Shown here: piece after piece, positions 23,823 to 37,028 of the stretch
Layout: every line of letters starts with the position of its first letter
Position numbering within the stretch: position 1 is the first letter of the stretch
Source of the DNA: Phytoseiulus persimilis
Taxonomy: Eukaryota > Arthropoda > Arachnida > Mesostigmata > Phytoseiidae
NCBI GenBank assembly: GCA_037576195.1
Contig: CM075102.1
Location: 27,214,745 to 27,278,744, forward strand
DNA length: 64,000 nt
Reading direction: 5' to 3'
Position numbers and translations under genes: made by a program
The notes under the pieces: generated by a model
What the model saw: the letters and a program-made list of their open reading frames with translations, nothing else
Database searches by the model: none
What the model was told of the DNA's origin: nothing

Positions 23823-26800
23823 CTGTTGCCATCGCCGCTATTGCGTCTCCCGATGATTTTGCGGTGTTATGGCGATTTCTCCCGCCCTCCGTTATCGTCG
23901 ACGAGCGACGATCGATACACAGCGAGCGAGAACGGGAAACTGAGCTGCATCGACAGCACTCGTTGTCCGTACACACCATCAGGATCAAAGCCACGGACCA
24001 TTTTTCCGACTATTGGACACTCCAAGGATACGCAAGTGTCCCGGGCCGCCTGACCCCCCTGGGAAGAGGAGTTCCGCCTCGATCCGGAGTCGCAGTACAC
24101 AGAAATCGACGGACCCGATCGTTCGTTTGCGCTGAAGTCGTTTATTCCGAGCGCTCGTTGGCCGCTTCGTCTCATTGAATATCCAAGGCTAACGGTCGTA
24201 AGCCAGAGATTATGGCTGGCTTCGTGTCGGTGGATCGGGTGTAGGAGGCGCTGAATGCGTGCATTGCATACGAGGATTGCGCTCAGGATTCCGGGCTAGT
24301 CTATGTCAATACAAAGTTCCTGGCCTCCAGATTCGTGTTGCCGGAGGCGAATTACACCAACTCTTGCCAACCGGGCGGAAGGGGAGTGGGGGCAACTTTC
24401 TTCCGCCTTACCAGGCTACTGAGTATTCTGCAACGAAAACAAGCTTTGCTCGAAGCACACTGCTGTGCTGCATTCGCGTCAGTGAATGAAGGAGCGAGAT
24501 CCTGGCACGACTATCTGTAAGTAGGGTGGACTGACCCTAAGTAATAGGAACTGGGTGGAGACGTTGTGAACTGCTCGAATTGAAGCAACCAACGGTGCAT
24601 CCCGAAGTAATCCCGGCACACAGGAGAAAGCTCGGCAAAGATGGCTTCTTTGTGAGCCAGTCGGAGTGCCTTCCACCGGCTGAGTGCGATAGCTGGCTGG
24701 ATGGATGCTTGATTGGTTCAACGGTCGGCTCAGCGAGAGCAGGAAGACAGGCTCGGAAGGCATATTCGTCTCTCGCATCCATCGCTTATTAGTTCCGCGA
24801 TCGATATTCTACCTCAAGCTCAACCTTCGACACCACTCCGTTGCCCGGACCGCGATCGCCGTCGGCGTTGATGGCGGCAACGGGAACTCCAAGAGCTGCG
24901 GGCGTGGCATCTGGACGCACTTCTGTCACCGACTTCGACGGGCCTTCGAAGATGCTCGGGATCCACCCTTCACTCGAGACCGTGCAGAGGGATCAAATCT
25001 AGCGTAATCGGGAACTCCGTCAGAAAATTCCGTCTGAATCGCTCGTACAATCTGGTTGGGGAATGGCTGCGGTAACGATGTTGCACTCCAGTGGATTTCT
25101 TCGAAGTTTCCCAGAAGAGAGCCATCTCGACGGGCCCGGCGGTGGAAACCACTCGTCAGAACTTGAAAGACTGATCGCGCGGCGGGACCGCTTGCGGAAC
25201 GATATGGCGGAATGATTCCCTCGCAAAACAGACTGCCCATCGTTTACATGAACACGCTCATTCCCAAGGAACGCACTTGGCAACGTCGGACGGCCGAGAA
25301 CGAGGAAAATATTCAGCTCGAGCCAAGGGAGAGTTTTTCCGGGCGAAGGGAATAAGCAGCGGGAGGCTTCCTGGAATCAGACAGAATCCCAATGGATCGA
25401 CAGGAAGCGCAAAAATAGAGAAACTTGACGGCAACACGTAATGAAACCGAGTTCGGCAACGCCGGGGGAAGCCTGGCTTCCTCGGTTCTCTATTTTTAAG
25501 GCAGCTCAGCGTTGTTTGCAAGTCTACACCGGGTCTCGTATCCAGGGGGAATGCTGCCGGTGGACTCCCTCGGAAATTCCTGAAGGATTCCAGCACTGAC
25601 TGATTCGACTTCTGAGAGTCCCCTCGGCTCTGGGGATTGTGGGGGTGCTCCCTCTTTCCGTCGAGGTGCTCTGCTTCGATTCAATAATTTATCTTGGGAT
25701 GGCCGAATCAGTTTTCGGTCAGATACACTCCTCCCTCAGCTGAATATTAATGTTGGGACGAGTCGGACCTCTCAACAACCAGCCGCCCGGTGGCACTCTT
25801 TCCGGGAGTCGAGCGAATATCAATGCTGACAGATCAAGGTAGGAGCCTCAGGATCGAGCGCCTCGAGAATGGACTCGAACACAGAAACGTTCTCCCACTG
25901 AAATTATCCGGACGGAGTAGAACAAGAGATTCCTCCGATTTTTCTGCGTGCCGCATAACTCCCTTCTCCTCACTGGGCGGGAGCATGGAGACGTGAATCA
26001 TGATCACAGGGATCGATCGATGGGAGGAACAGTTGCTCGTCGATCGAGCCAGGGCTAGCAGCGCAACACGGCCCGCTACGTCACGTTCAGATTTGTTGTG
26101 TTTCGGAGCCATCCGGCTTGACGAACAGGCTCCGGTTGACACACCTCGGCCGCTGCCAGAGACATTTCGGTGTTGTTTCGCCTTCTTGGTCAGTTCTGGT
26201 TGGCTTCGACTGTTACGGACCTCGTGAAAAAATCCGTCCATTCGAATACCCGCTGAGTCTTGCCGGATGCTGTCAATCGCTGGAGCAGACAGATCGGTCA
26301 GGCCCAGTGGAAGGAGAATTAGTTGAGCACACGGTTTGACGAGCTGTATGGTGCGATAACCCCCGAGGGCGGAGCGGGTATTCCCGACAAAATTATAGTT
26401 TCGTCCGGAAACTCATACGGACAACTTTAGGATCCAAGGTAGTTCGAGGAAACTGTACTCGGAGGAAGCTTTGATCGGTCAGGTGTTGAGGTTCTGAACG
26501 ATTCTCGCTGGGAGAGTGTTCTCGTTGAATATTTTCGACGCTCTGGAAGCGGCGGAGGGAAGCTGTCGTTTATGGGATTAGGCTGTCCATCCTGAGCGCT
26601 GCTTGAAATCTTCCGCTGCCGCTCCCCCGCCGGACAGCTGAATAAAAAGTGTGAGGAAAAGTGGAGAGACCTACCCACATCTGTCTCTCCACCTGTAGAG
26701 GGGACAGTTGGCTCTTCTCGAAGCGATGATTGCGTTGTCTGGTGAATTTAAATTGGATTTCAAAATTAACGCGGAGGTCGAAGTCGCTGACCCGCGCAAA

Positions 26801-28880
26801 GGCTTGTCAACTCTGAGAGCGAAATCGAGCCTTTTTAGATGAGAGAAACCGGACCGCTCCTATGAGGCGCGCCTCGACTCGATTCGTTTAGCCGCTCTCA
26901 GACATTCGGAATCTATCAGACGCATCCGAGGGGTTTGGAGAGTTTCACCCCTGGGCTCGAAGAGCACGACGCGGAGGGTCCCAAGCGGAGAATGAAATCT
27001 TGATGTACTGCATGACAGGCACAGATCGGATGAGCATTGGCGAATGCGTGCGTTATTCTCTTTTTCTCGCCGTGCATGATTCTGTTAGGTGATAGTCTGA
27101 TGAGCTCGCGAGAGAACTCCCGTCGGGATTTGTTAACTATCGGCATTCTTCCCGTTTCCTCGATTATCCCGTGCAACTTGGAGCGAAGTCTGCTTTAGTC
27201 GACTTTAGAGTCTCCGAGCTCAAGACTCTAATAGTTGAATGTTTCCCCGTAGGAAGTTCTACCCCGACCAATCGCAAGAGTTTCAACGTTTCGTGTAAGT
27301 TGCAGACCCTGTAGCTAGAAACTTACTTGCTAGAAAGTTTACCAGACGCGTGGAGTGTCTTGCATCTGATCCCTGGATCCGGTTGGATGGTTCGCCGTGT
27401 CGATTTTTTCCAGGGTTCGAACTTAGTTAGCAGTGGTGTCGGGCCGTGGCCGCAGAGGCGCTGATAAGTGGTTGAAGCTTGAATGTCTCGTCGGCGGATC
27501 CGCTCGAGCTCAATTCGACCCCCAGCATCGTCATCGATTGAAAGTTCGTCGGGCGAGTTCGAAAGCAACGCGATATGGTTGAAGTTGCGGAACTTCCCAG
27601 CAGCTCCGATAGGTTGATCGGAGGTGTGAGTTGTGCGGAGGATGATGCCGCTCCGCGGGATACGTCAATTTGACGAATTCGGAGTGGAATCCATTAGATT
27701 TTCCTCCTATCCGATTGAGTGACTTAGTCCGCTAGTCACCGAGCCGGCCACGTCTTAGAGCCAAAGTTGACACCTTTAAGCACAATTGAACTGTGCGTTC
27801 GGACGATTTGCGGGACGCGGAGTGCGCCACAGCGCGGCAGCGTCGCTCGGTGCCGAATCGAAGGAAGAAAAAGGAAAGGAAAAATATATCAACGGACGAG
27901 AGTCGAAGAGCCGTTGCTTTGGCTAATGGAAAGGTTCCGTGCGATTTTTGAGCGAACGGTCGTTTGAGCCACTGTTGTTCGGTGATAGCTGAAACCACTA
28001 TTCCTCTTTCTGAGTGAGTGTTTGCCGGAATCCCGCGGTTTCGAGCCGCGAGAGAAAACTTCGCAAGCAACGACAACGATCCACCCGCCCGAGTGAAACA
28101 GATGAACACCGAGGGAACCGCAATCGAGTCAAAGCAGTTCAGGAATTGAACGAGCATCGATTTTCTCGCGTTCTAGTAGGGCCAGTATGAACTAGTGGCG
28201 CCTCCATTGCTCGAGGTGTGTTCGAAAGATGCGGACCATCGTCCATTTGTCATGGCTTAGCCAGAGGCCAGAAAGAGATCTGCTGCCTTCTTCCTGCGTC
28301 TGTTTTTGCCATCACGGATTCTTTTACTCATGGGCCGTGGCCACCGTTGCGGCAGGAAAACTGGGCGCTTTTCAGACCACCACCGCCGCCGCCGCCCCAT
28401 CCGCTGACAGCACCACGGCGTTCTATGCCATTTAGAGAAAGAGAGTGGGAGAGATATTGCGTGCAAAAAGGAGCAGAAGAAACGTTCCATGCCTTGCGAA
28501 CAAGAGTCAGCCGCAGAGGGAGGGTGCAAGGGGGCGTTGGTGGAAAGCAGAAACGAAATACCTTACGCCAGGAGTGAGGAACAGATATCTGAGTCTGAGA
28601 GTGGCTCCATCGCAGAGAGGAAGGTGGAAACGGCCAACTCGCGTTCTAAGGACGTTGCTGAAATACGAGCATCAGACGTGAGGACCGCGCCACTCTAGCC
28701 ACAATGATTATTTATGACGCTATTGAGTGGCGACGTAGCATCACGCCATAGTTTCCGCTGTGCGTTGTCGAGCTGTGCTCACATGGCAATATATTTATAT
28801 CATTTGATTGATGACGATGCTCAGCCGGGGCTCGAGTTTATTACGTGTTCGAGTCCCTAAAACGAATCAATAACATTGGC
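23823..28880. other. Gene-free stretch upstream of delta-catenin
   Basis: No supported exon. AT-rich TATATTTATAT-like sequence lies near 28790-28800, and the stretch may contain promoter or 5' untranslated exons of the downstream gene. I searched by eye for the N-terminal coiled coil usual in delta-catenins and did not find it. Confidence 0.4.
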
Positions 28881-28898
28881 AACAACAACAACAACAAC
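28881..28898. repeat. (AAC)6 microsatellite
   Basis: Six perfect AAC units about 0.4 kb upstream of the first supported delta-catenin exon. Confidence 0.9.
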
Positions 28899-29305
28899 TC
28901 GGCCGTGTAGGAGTACATCTCTGAGCACCGCTTCAAAAATGAATGAATGAGTACGTCGTTCCCGCTCGTGGAGGCCGGCCGGGGTGCTGTACGCTGAAGC
29001 GTGTAGAAACTTTTCTCGAGCTATGCGCCGCGGACAGAGCCACCGCGGACGGAACGGAGCGCGTTCAGCAGACACGCCTCCCAGAGGAAAAAAAGAGGAG
29101 GTGGTCTCTCTGGAGCGTCTACGGCCGTTGCTATCTGTCCGGCTCCCCGATCGTCCATCCATCTGCCTTGGTTCATACCGTAGTTTCTCGTTGGTTCGAT
29201 CGGTGTACGAGCGAACGGGTTAGCGATCGACCGAACGTGAACCCAGCTTTCTTTGGAACGGCGATCGCCGAGCGGGTCGTCATCGCTAGCTGCCGATCGA
29301 TCGGG

Positions 29306-32300
29306 ATGAGTCGTTGTGTTGACTTGCACGTGCCCCACTTCAAACAGTTCGTGCCTTACGCGGTGACATCATCCTCCAGGCAAGACGGGCCGTCGCAGCC
29401 CCCCCAGGTCCAACACAGCTACACGTATGAGTCGTCACAGGCTACGGCCTCTTCGAACGGCGGAGGTCAGCAGCTCGAAGAGAAGCACTTGACTGCCGGC
29501 TCACTTGTCGGTCATGAGAAGCAGCTGATCAGCCGAACACAACAAGAGATTAAAACTCAACAGGTATTCCGCATTGTTGATCTCTGCATCGGCTTGCCGA
29601 AGTTTCATCATTTCCTTTGCTCCGTTCCGGCGTTCTCTCCTGATTCAGATTGTCTCGTTCGAGGTTCCCAAGCCGCCTGGCGGGGCTCGGACCGAGTCTT
29701 GTCCAATGTCTAGGGCTCCGATCTCTCCGTCAGAGCCGTCGTTTAGTTTCGTTTGGAAGCTTTTGGTTTGTCGTTCCTGGGTTGTTTTTCGATGGATTCC
29801 GAATCGGCTCCGCGTACCAAAATATGACTTTTCTCTCCAAAGGTGAAAACTGTCACCAAGTTGGTGAAGACGCGGGAAGTTCGCCACATTGGGCCCGATG
29901 GACAACCGGTAGATTTGGAATTCGCTGCGGGCAACCCGACAGACTTCATTCAGTATCCGTCACAGCCTCATCCAGGCTTCATCGAAGGCGCTCCGGACGG
30001 CATGAGCTACTTCGAAGGACAACCGCCTTCTCCCGCGAACTACGACTACTACGGCCGGGCGCCGCCGCCGCCCGGCCCCGCGAATTACCCTCCTGGCACC
30101 AACTTCCAGGTGCGAGAGATCCCATCGCTCGCAATTCCGGATCAACAGTTTTGATTCGCGAGCAATGATTCCTGCGGTTGGTCGATCGCCATCGATATTC
30201 ATTTTAAAAGTTGTTGGTTTCTTCTCTCCGCTCAGGAGTACGAGTATTATCCTTCCGTGGGCGGAAGATCGTCGCCCACATCGGTGATTTCTGAGTCTCC
30301 TCCTCATTCGCACTCCGCTGGAATGTTCCCCAGTTCTGGAGGACAACCCACATCGGGCTACGATGAGCTCGATTCCACTCTGCTTACCCCTCAGCAGAGG
30401 TATAAACCCAGTTCCTCCGATCGTATCGAAATTCGTTCCCAAACCTCGCGACAACTAACCCCAATCTCCGAATCTGTGTGTTCGAACAATCGCCCAGCGA
30501 GTCAATCTCGCTTCGATGTGCGATGCGGGACAGATTCGGACGGCGACTTCCCCGGTGAGCACCACCAGAATTGATTGATTGACGCGATGTTTCGTTGCAG
30601 GGCCTCGTACTATCAGCAAGGATACCCGGGCGGGTACCTTGACCAGCGCAACTCTTATGACCCCTACGGCCAAGCTCCCTTCGATGGCCAGCCACCTCCA
30701 CCCCCCGCAGCCCCTCAGGCGGGCGAAGGAGGAGTCAGATTCAGGGACCCCGATCTCCACGAAGTGATTGAATTCCTCAATCATCCCAACAACGTTGTAC
30801 GCTCGAACGCCGCGGCGTATCTACAGCACTTATGCTACATGGACGACAACATGAAACAGAAGACCCGTGCTCTGGGCGGCATCCCGCCCCTCATCGAGCT
30901 CCTCTCGCAGCCCATAGGCGAAATCCAACGGAACGCTTGTGGCGCCCTGCGGAATCTCTCCTATGGTAGGCGTAACGACGAGAACAAGCGGGCTATTCGG
31001 AACGCCGGCGGTATTCCGGCTCTCGTCCGATTACTGCAGTCGACGCCGGATAACGAGATCCGGGAACTGGTTACGTGCGTGTTGTGGAATCTCTCGTCGT
31101 GCGATGAACTCAAGAGACCGATCATCGATGACGCTCTCAAAGTGCTCGTTCAACACGTCGTCATCCCTCTCTCGGGCTGGGATAGAGCGACTATTGCCCA
31201 TAATGGCGGAGATAAGCCAGCTCAAGAGATTTACTGGACGATCGTGTTTCGTAACGCGTCTGGGGTTTTGCGCAATGTCAGCTCGGCGGGAGAGTATGCA
31301 CGACGCAAGCTCCGAGAATGCGAGGGACTCCCCGAAGCCCTTCTGCATCTCGTTCGAACAGCGGTTCGGAAAAACGACATGGACAATAAGAGCGTGGAAA
31401 ACTGTGTTTGTATACTCAGAAATTTATCATACAGGTGAGTCGTTATGTCCAGCGGTGCTCGGCAGACGTCAGTAACTCGGTCCGGTTGGCGGACACGAGA
31501 TCCGTCTCGTCGGAGTCGAGGGATAGAGTCCTAAGTTCCACGTATTTCAGGTGCCAAGAGGTTCAAGACCCCGAATACGATAAGCAACCGCCGCCTCAAT
31601 TACAAGATGGGACCGCGACAACGGGTCGATCCGGAGCCTCCTCCGTAGCCTTCAAAGTCGGAGAAAGCTTGGGTTGCTTCGGAGCGAAGAAAAAGAAATC
31701 TCAACAGAGCAATTCCAGCGAACAGATAGCGGCTCATACCTCATCATCGAATCCGACGGGCATGGGGCTCTTGTGGCAGCCGGACGTTGTTCAACCGTAC
31801 CTTTCGTTGCTTTCCGAGTGCTCGAATCCCGAAACACTGGAAGCGGCGGCCGGGGCTATCCAAAACCTGGCCGCTTGTTATTGGCAGCCCTCAATAGACA
31901 TCCGCGCAGCGGTCCGCAAGGACCGCGGCTTGCCCGTCCTCGTCGAACTCCTGCGAATGGAGGTCGACCGTGTAGTTTGCGCGGTTGCGACAGCGCTCCG
32001 AAACTTGGCCATGGACCAGAGGAACAAGGAATTGATCGGTGCGTAGCTTCTCGAGACGCTCTGGTTCCGATCGGGATCCCTGTTCTCACGGAAATCGGGC
32101 GGTTGTCTCACGGAATCGTGATTTTTCTCCTTTTTTTTTCCAGGCAAGTACGCCATGAGCGACCTGGTACAGAAGTTACCGAACGGCAATCCTCAGCACG
32201 ACATGGGAACTTCCGATGACACGGTGGCTGCGGTGTTGGCCACATTGAACGAAGTGATTGTTAAGAACGCTGACTTTGCTCGATCGCTGCTCGAGGCCGG

Positions 32301-33764
32301 CGGAGTCACTCGACTGACTCACATCACCAAACAGAAACAGCGCTTCTCGCCACGAGTGGTGAAATTCGCCTCCCAACTTCTTTTCAACATGTGGCAACAC
32401 GTTGAGCTGCGAGACGCGTACAAAGGCGCAGGCTGGCGGGAGAGCCATTTTCTCACTAGGAACATCGGCGGCAATGGGGCTGCGGGGCCCTCCACTGGTT
32501 TGGGTGGGGCCAACTATAGCACACTGTCGAGGCCGATCAGTTCTCAGGGTGGCACCCGTTACGAAGATCGTACGCTCCCTCGTGGAGCCGGCCGCGAGCT
32601 CAATCGCCAGCAGCAGCAACAACAGCATCAGCAACAGCAACAGCAGCAGCAACAACATCACAATAACAACAATGCTGGAGGCCATCCGCAGCCACATGGT
32701 GTGGGCTACCACCAGGGACAAGAAATGCCGCTGGCGGAAATGCACAACCTTTCCATCCAGGACGGTCATCGCCAGGCCCCGGTAGGCGGAGTCCCAATTT
32801 TCCCACCAGGACCGGTACGTCCGTCTCCAGAGCCCTTCATGATATCGATCTGATGGAGCTCGATTAGATAGCGCTCGTCGTAAAAGTTCGACAATAGTTC
32901 TAACCCGGTTGCTTTGACTAACTCTTGTTCACCGACTCGCACGCTGCTCTGGAATCACCGTTCCCCTCGATTCTGGGAAACACGATTGGATGCGACAACG
33001 AACGAAACCTTATAGCCCCCCGGCTTCTAACAGCTCCCCGACCTGGTCTTACACAACTAGGCTAACCCAGGAGTATTGGTCCAGCATCTATCTCAATGCT
33101 CAATCTTTGATCATCGCTAATTGATAACCTCTCCGGACATCTCACCCCTCACCCAGCAGGGAACCTTACGAAACAAAAATTCATATCGAGCTGTCTGCTA
33201 TTCTTTCCACTCTCTGCGTTCCGAAGAAGGACGCTCCACTTTTCTGCGGAGATGGAGCGCCAGAAACGTTCGCTGCGAAACTCGCGATTCCTGTGGTGTG
33301 TTCGGCGACACAATCTCCGATTTCCATTCTAATTTTTTCCGTTTTTTTTTGTCCCGATCCCGTTTCGGCCCCATTGCGTAGGTCTTGGGGCTTTTGCTCC
33401 GTCCCAATTCTTTCAACTGTCGGAAGTTCCAACCTCGACTCTAAGCTAATGGAATTCAAATGTTTTTCAGCATCAACTGGCCGAAGTGCATTCTGGCCCG
33501 CTGCCGGGGGAGCCCGTCTACGCGCAAGTCAATCGCGAGAAGAAACTCAGACATCGTCCGATGGGCGGGCACATGAGCCCCATGATGATGATGAACATGA
33601 GCCAAGGAACTTTGCCCCGGGATTCGCACCCGTCGACGAGTGAAAGTACCCACCAGCTCATACCCCCAGGGACGCCTACTCCGAGTACCAATGGTTACCA
33701 TCATCCACAAGTGGTGACGGCGAGTAACGGAGGAGGCCACGTTGCCGGCGATTCATGGGTCTGA
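29306..33764 (+). CDS. p120ctn: Delta-catenin / p120-catenin armadillo-repeat protein
   Basis: Cytoplasmic adherens-junction protein; the family binds the juxtamembrane part of classical cadherins and regulates Rho GTPases. Exons: 29306(?)-29563, 29843-30109, 30236-30399, 30601-31434, 31551-32038, 32144-32814, 33471-33764; all junctions are GT-AG and keep frame, giving about 991 residues. Armadillo repeats start at [18 protein letters not shown] and include [35 protein letters not shown] and [19 protein letters not shown]. The lysine insert GAKKKKSQQ precedes [20 protein letters not shown] and [21 protein letters not shown] polyglutamine/histidine tract follows the repeats. The protein ends GDSWV, the PDZ ligand of the CTNND2/ARVCF/PKP4 group. 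The start is uncertain: ATG 29306 has a good -3 base, but AG sites at about 29349 and 29379 could be acceptors of this exon, placing the true start further upstream. No N-terminal coiled coil is seen. Confidence 0.93.
32608..32672 (+). repeat. CAG/CAA repeat encoding polyglutamine-histidine-asparagine
   Basis: Mixed CAG and CAA units in exon 6 of the delta-catenin gene encode about 15 glutamines with scattered histidines, then HHNNNN. Interruption by CAA and CAT codons should limit repeat-length instability. Confidence 0.9.
32815..32853 (+). other. Alternative 3' coding extension of delta-catenin by intron retention
   Basis: If the donor at 32815 (ccg|gtacgt) is not used, the frame continues for 12 codons ([12 protein letters not shown]) to TGA at 32851-32853. 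That product would lack the last 97 residues, including the DSWV ligand. The acceptor at 33470 is strong (tttttcag), so the spliced form is the main expectation. Confidence 0.4.
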
Positions 33765-34440
33765 AGAGAACAGGGGCTCCACCATTGAACTCCTCCGAAT
33801 TGGCCACGAAACAAAATCAACGAGAGACTCGTCTAGCGACTCCAACAATAGCAACATCCACAAAAATCCAGGCGTCCCATCAAGTATGACCACCATGTCG
33901 GCCACAACACTAATTTATTGCGAATGTCTGATCATTCATGAGGCAAGCGCTTTATCGTCGTCGTCGCCGTTGCCGCCGCCGCCGCCGTCGTCGATTCAAA
34001 GTGTGGATGTTCAGTGCCACAAGCAATCATCTATTTGCGTATACGAGAGAGGAGTTTCCGCCTGTATTCCGGACAACTAGTACTACAGTAGTATTAGGGA
34101 AGCTGTACATATGATCAAGATAGGTACGTTTGCCCGGGCTGCTAATCTTCTGGCTGGGTTCAACCGAAATGCCACGGATCGACACCGTGAGCGAAGCGAT
34201 CCGATCATAGGATGACTTCGCAAGATAGCGTGCATTTCTGAGTGCAGCCAGACTTCGGTTTGAAGTTGTCACCCTTTTTTCCGAATTTTCCTTTCTTTGC
34301 CACGGCCGTCGTTGTCATTGCCGCCGCCGCTATTGCTGCTGCTGCCCATTATCATGTGGCCGAACTACCTTCAGATGGTGCAATCAATTGATTTGTGGAA
34401 TTTGCGCTCGACGGAAGGTGGAGGCGTCCTGGAATAAACA
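33765..34440 (+). other. Probable 3' UTR of delta-catenin
   Basis: No coding sequence. GTC/GCC trinucleotide runs lie at about 33955-33995 and 34320-34345. An AATAAA at 34433-34438 is the first good polyadenylation signal after the stop, which gives a 3' UTR of roughly 0.7 kb. Confidence 0.45.
34433..34438 (+). terminator. Candidate polyadenylation signal of delta-catenin
   Basis: AATAAA, 0.67 kb after the stop codon. Other signals further on cannot be excluded. Confidence 0.45.
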
Positions 34441-37028
34441 GGGACACGGGGAACAGAGGGAACAATAGAAAAAGAAGGCAGCAATCAAACGAAAAATGCG
34501 ACCGTTTCGCTCGGACGATGATGAACCACTGCGCGAATTGCGTTGTTGTGAATGAGGGTGAGCTGTCCAACAGTGCTGGGCCATCCTTTCAGTTCTGCGG
34601 TTACCGTAATTTCTCTATGTACAGTGTATAATACTGTGGTAGTGTGAGGCCAGGTCCGGTATCGTCGTTGTCGTCCCGAACATTTCCACTTTTTTCGATC
34701 GACGAAGAAATACTGACAGAACCAATCGAACACAGTCAATGTGTATCGCCATTTCCTTCTCTGTATTGCGGAGCCCATGCGGCGTCTCCCCGTGGATAAT
34801 GTCGTCCTCGGGCAGTTGTATCTCCCGCCTCCTCCCAACATGACCGGGGTTGAAACTCCAGAGACTAGTGAGAAGCTTCATTGTGAAATCGTATTCATAG
34901 TTTCTCCACTGCAAGCAGGACTTGTCCGTTAGGTTACGTGTGAGCAGAACACGCGATACCCTCCATCTTGAGGTCTCGGTCTGCGCTCTTCGTCACCGTG
35001 TGGTCCGACAGTTCGGCAACCTGTTGGCGCTCATCCGACAGGAATTACATCCCAGTCGCAGCTGTTGGCAATCGCTCGTTCGATGAAAAATGACGGAATC
35101 AGTGACAGTTCCAACGGAGCGGTCAGCTGGAGGTGGAGGCGCAAATCGATTCATTTCCAATCACGATAATCTCAGAGGAGTATAAGGCATTCCCGAGCCT
35201 GATCTGGCGAATCCTGCTGCTGGACGGTCCTGGGCAACCTCGAACCTCGACCGATGAGTCCAAGAATAGAGTTGAGACCTCAAATTCCGATCGCGTTACG
35301 ATGCGCAGAATTTCATCGCCTTCGAAAATGGGGTGAAGCTCCTCTGGAGTTCAAGGAAGGAGGGACCCGGGTCGTCCCTCCTCTCCCTAGCGGTCTTAAC
35401 GGGAGCGTGAACGATTCAGATGGAGCGAGGTCTCTTCACGGAGTCAGAGCCGGCAAACAAATCAGGATAGATTTAGTCAAGAAGGAATCGAATCGATGCA
35501 CGAAGCGAAAACACGTTGAAGAATGAATGACGAACTCGAGTCTGTGTGATGGTACACCGATCGGAGTTACGGGCAGTATACTAAAAGGCTTGAACTTTTA
35601 CGATCTGTGAATTCCTGGTGACATCATGTGCTCACATTCCCCGACTGCTGTATATATCGACCAGCGTGTTTAATCTGTCTATCAGCTTTCTTGTCTAGGA
35701 GTGAACGTGGATTTCTGTGTAATAATATACGATACAAGAAGGAGAAATATTGTCAAAGACGTGAATGAAGTCAAAGTCGTCGGAATCGAGTTCGCAAGAT
35801 GAACGCGATGAAAGAATGCGAGTGTGAGTGTGTGCGTATGGGCGTGCATCGTGTGAGGAAAGCAAAACCATTATTGGCGGGTTTGAGTGACGCTAGAACT
35901 TCGGAAGGAAATTTCCAGCAGCAGAAATAGAATGAAGGTTTTGAGTTCCAGCTGCGGCTTCGCTGCGCACAGCGCTGTCGAACTGCAGGCTCCATCAGAA
36001 CTCGTGTCGTCGCAGCTCGAACGAGAGTCAAACCCCACCTTGATTGAGGATTGTAATGCGATGAGGGGCCCTTGATGGAATTCCCTCGGGAAAGCTTCTG
36101 GTTCGACTTCTCAGCATGGGATCTCGTTTTGCGGTCACCTGGCCAATGCGATCTCTGGTATTTGAATTACACTCAACTACAATCATTGATATTACGACCT
36201 CCTGCTAGTTCGCTCGGCCCAAGCCTCTTCCTGCCCGAACCCTTCCCATATACTGCATCTTCGAATCTGTCTGTGCCAACATGCTGTTTCCCACTTTTTC
36301 CAAAACACATCCGGCTCCGTAGAAGCCATATTTCGATCAAGAGCGTGAAGGCAACTGTTTAATCGATGGTACACTGACCGACATGATTGTTCGGTAATCA
36401 TTAGCTTTCGAGATTCCGATGCTGCGCGTGTCACAAATCGTCACAGGGATACCGACCAGCAGGGAGGACGGAACTGACGAATGAAAGCAAGGAAACGGAG
36501 TGAATCGAGGAAACTCTGCGAACGAATCTGCAGTCTGATTTTCAGCTGTGGCGACGACAGTAACATCGACAAACGAAGTGAACCCAACCGACGACGATTT
36601 CTATACGATTTGAAAAGGAGAATGACCCTTATTATGAATCGAAGTATCACTAATAAATCAGTTATCTGCTAATAAGCTTGAGGTTGTCATTCGAATACTC
36701 CCGGCTCCGCGTTCACTTCTACTTTTTTCACAGCCCCCGTTGTAGTTCGCGGAACGAGCAATAACCCGACATGATAACCGACGAGAAAATGCTCAAGATG
36801 AACGTTGTCTCTCAACTAGACGAGGAGGATGACCGGATATGGTCATCCCGTGTAAGATCCCGAAAAGATGGAATTTCGCCTTTTAAGGAACGTAGATATT
36901 TATAGTCTTTTTTTTACACGTTGGAAGGGCAGACCCTTCCCTCTGCATTTTCTTTTTACGGTATACACTTGATTGCGAACACGAATGAGACTGCTTGATT
37001 CCGGATGTATTTTCTCTCTTCGCAAGCC
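34441..37028. other. Gene-free stretch between delta-catenin and SDE2
   Basis: Only overlapping short frames without family motifs. It should contain the 3' UTR of SDE2 on the minus strand at its right end and perhaps a longer 3' UTR of delta-catenin at its left end. Confidence 0.5.

Noticed and set aside
30384-30784. Minus-strand frames of about 105 codons opposite delta-catenin exons
   Set aside because: Shadows of the real armadillo-protein exons on the plus strand; no family features of their own.
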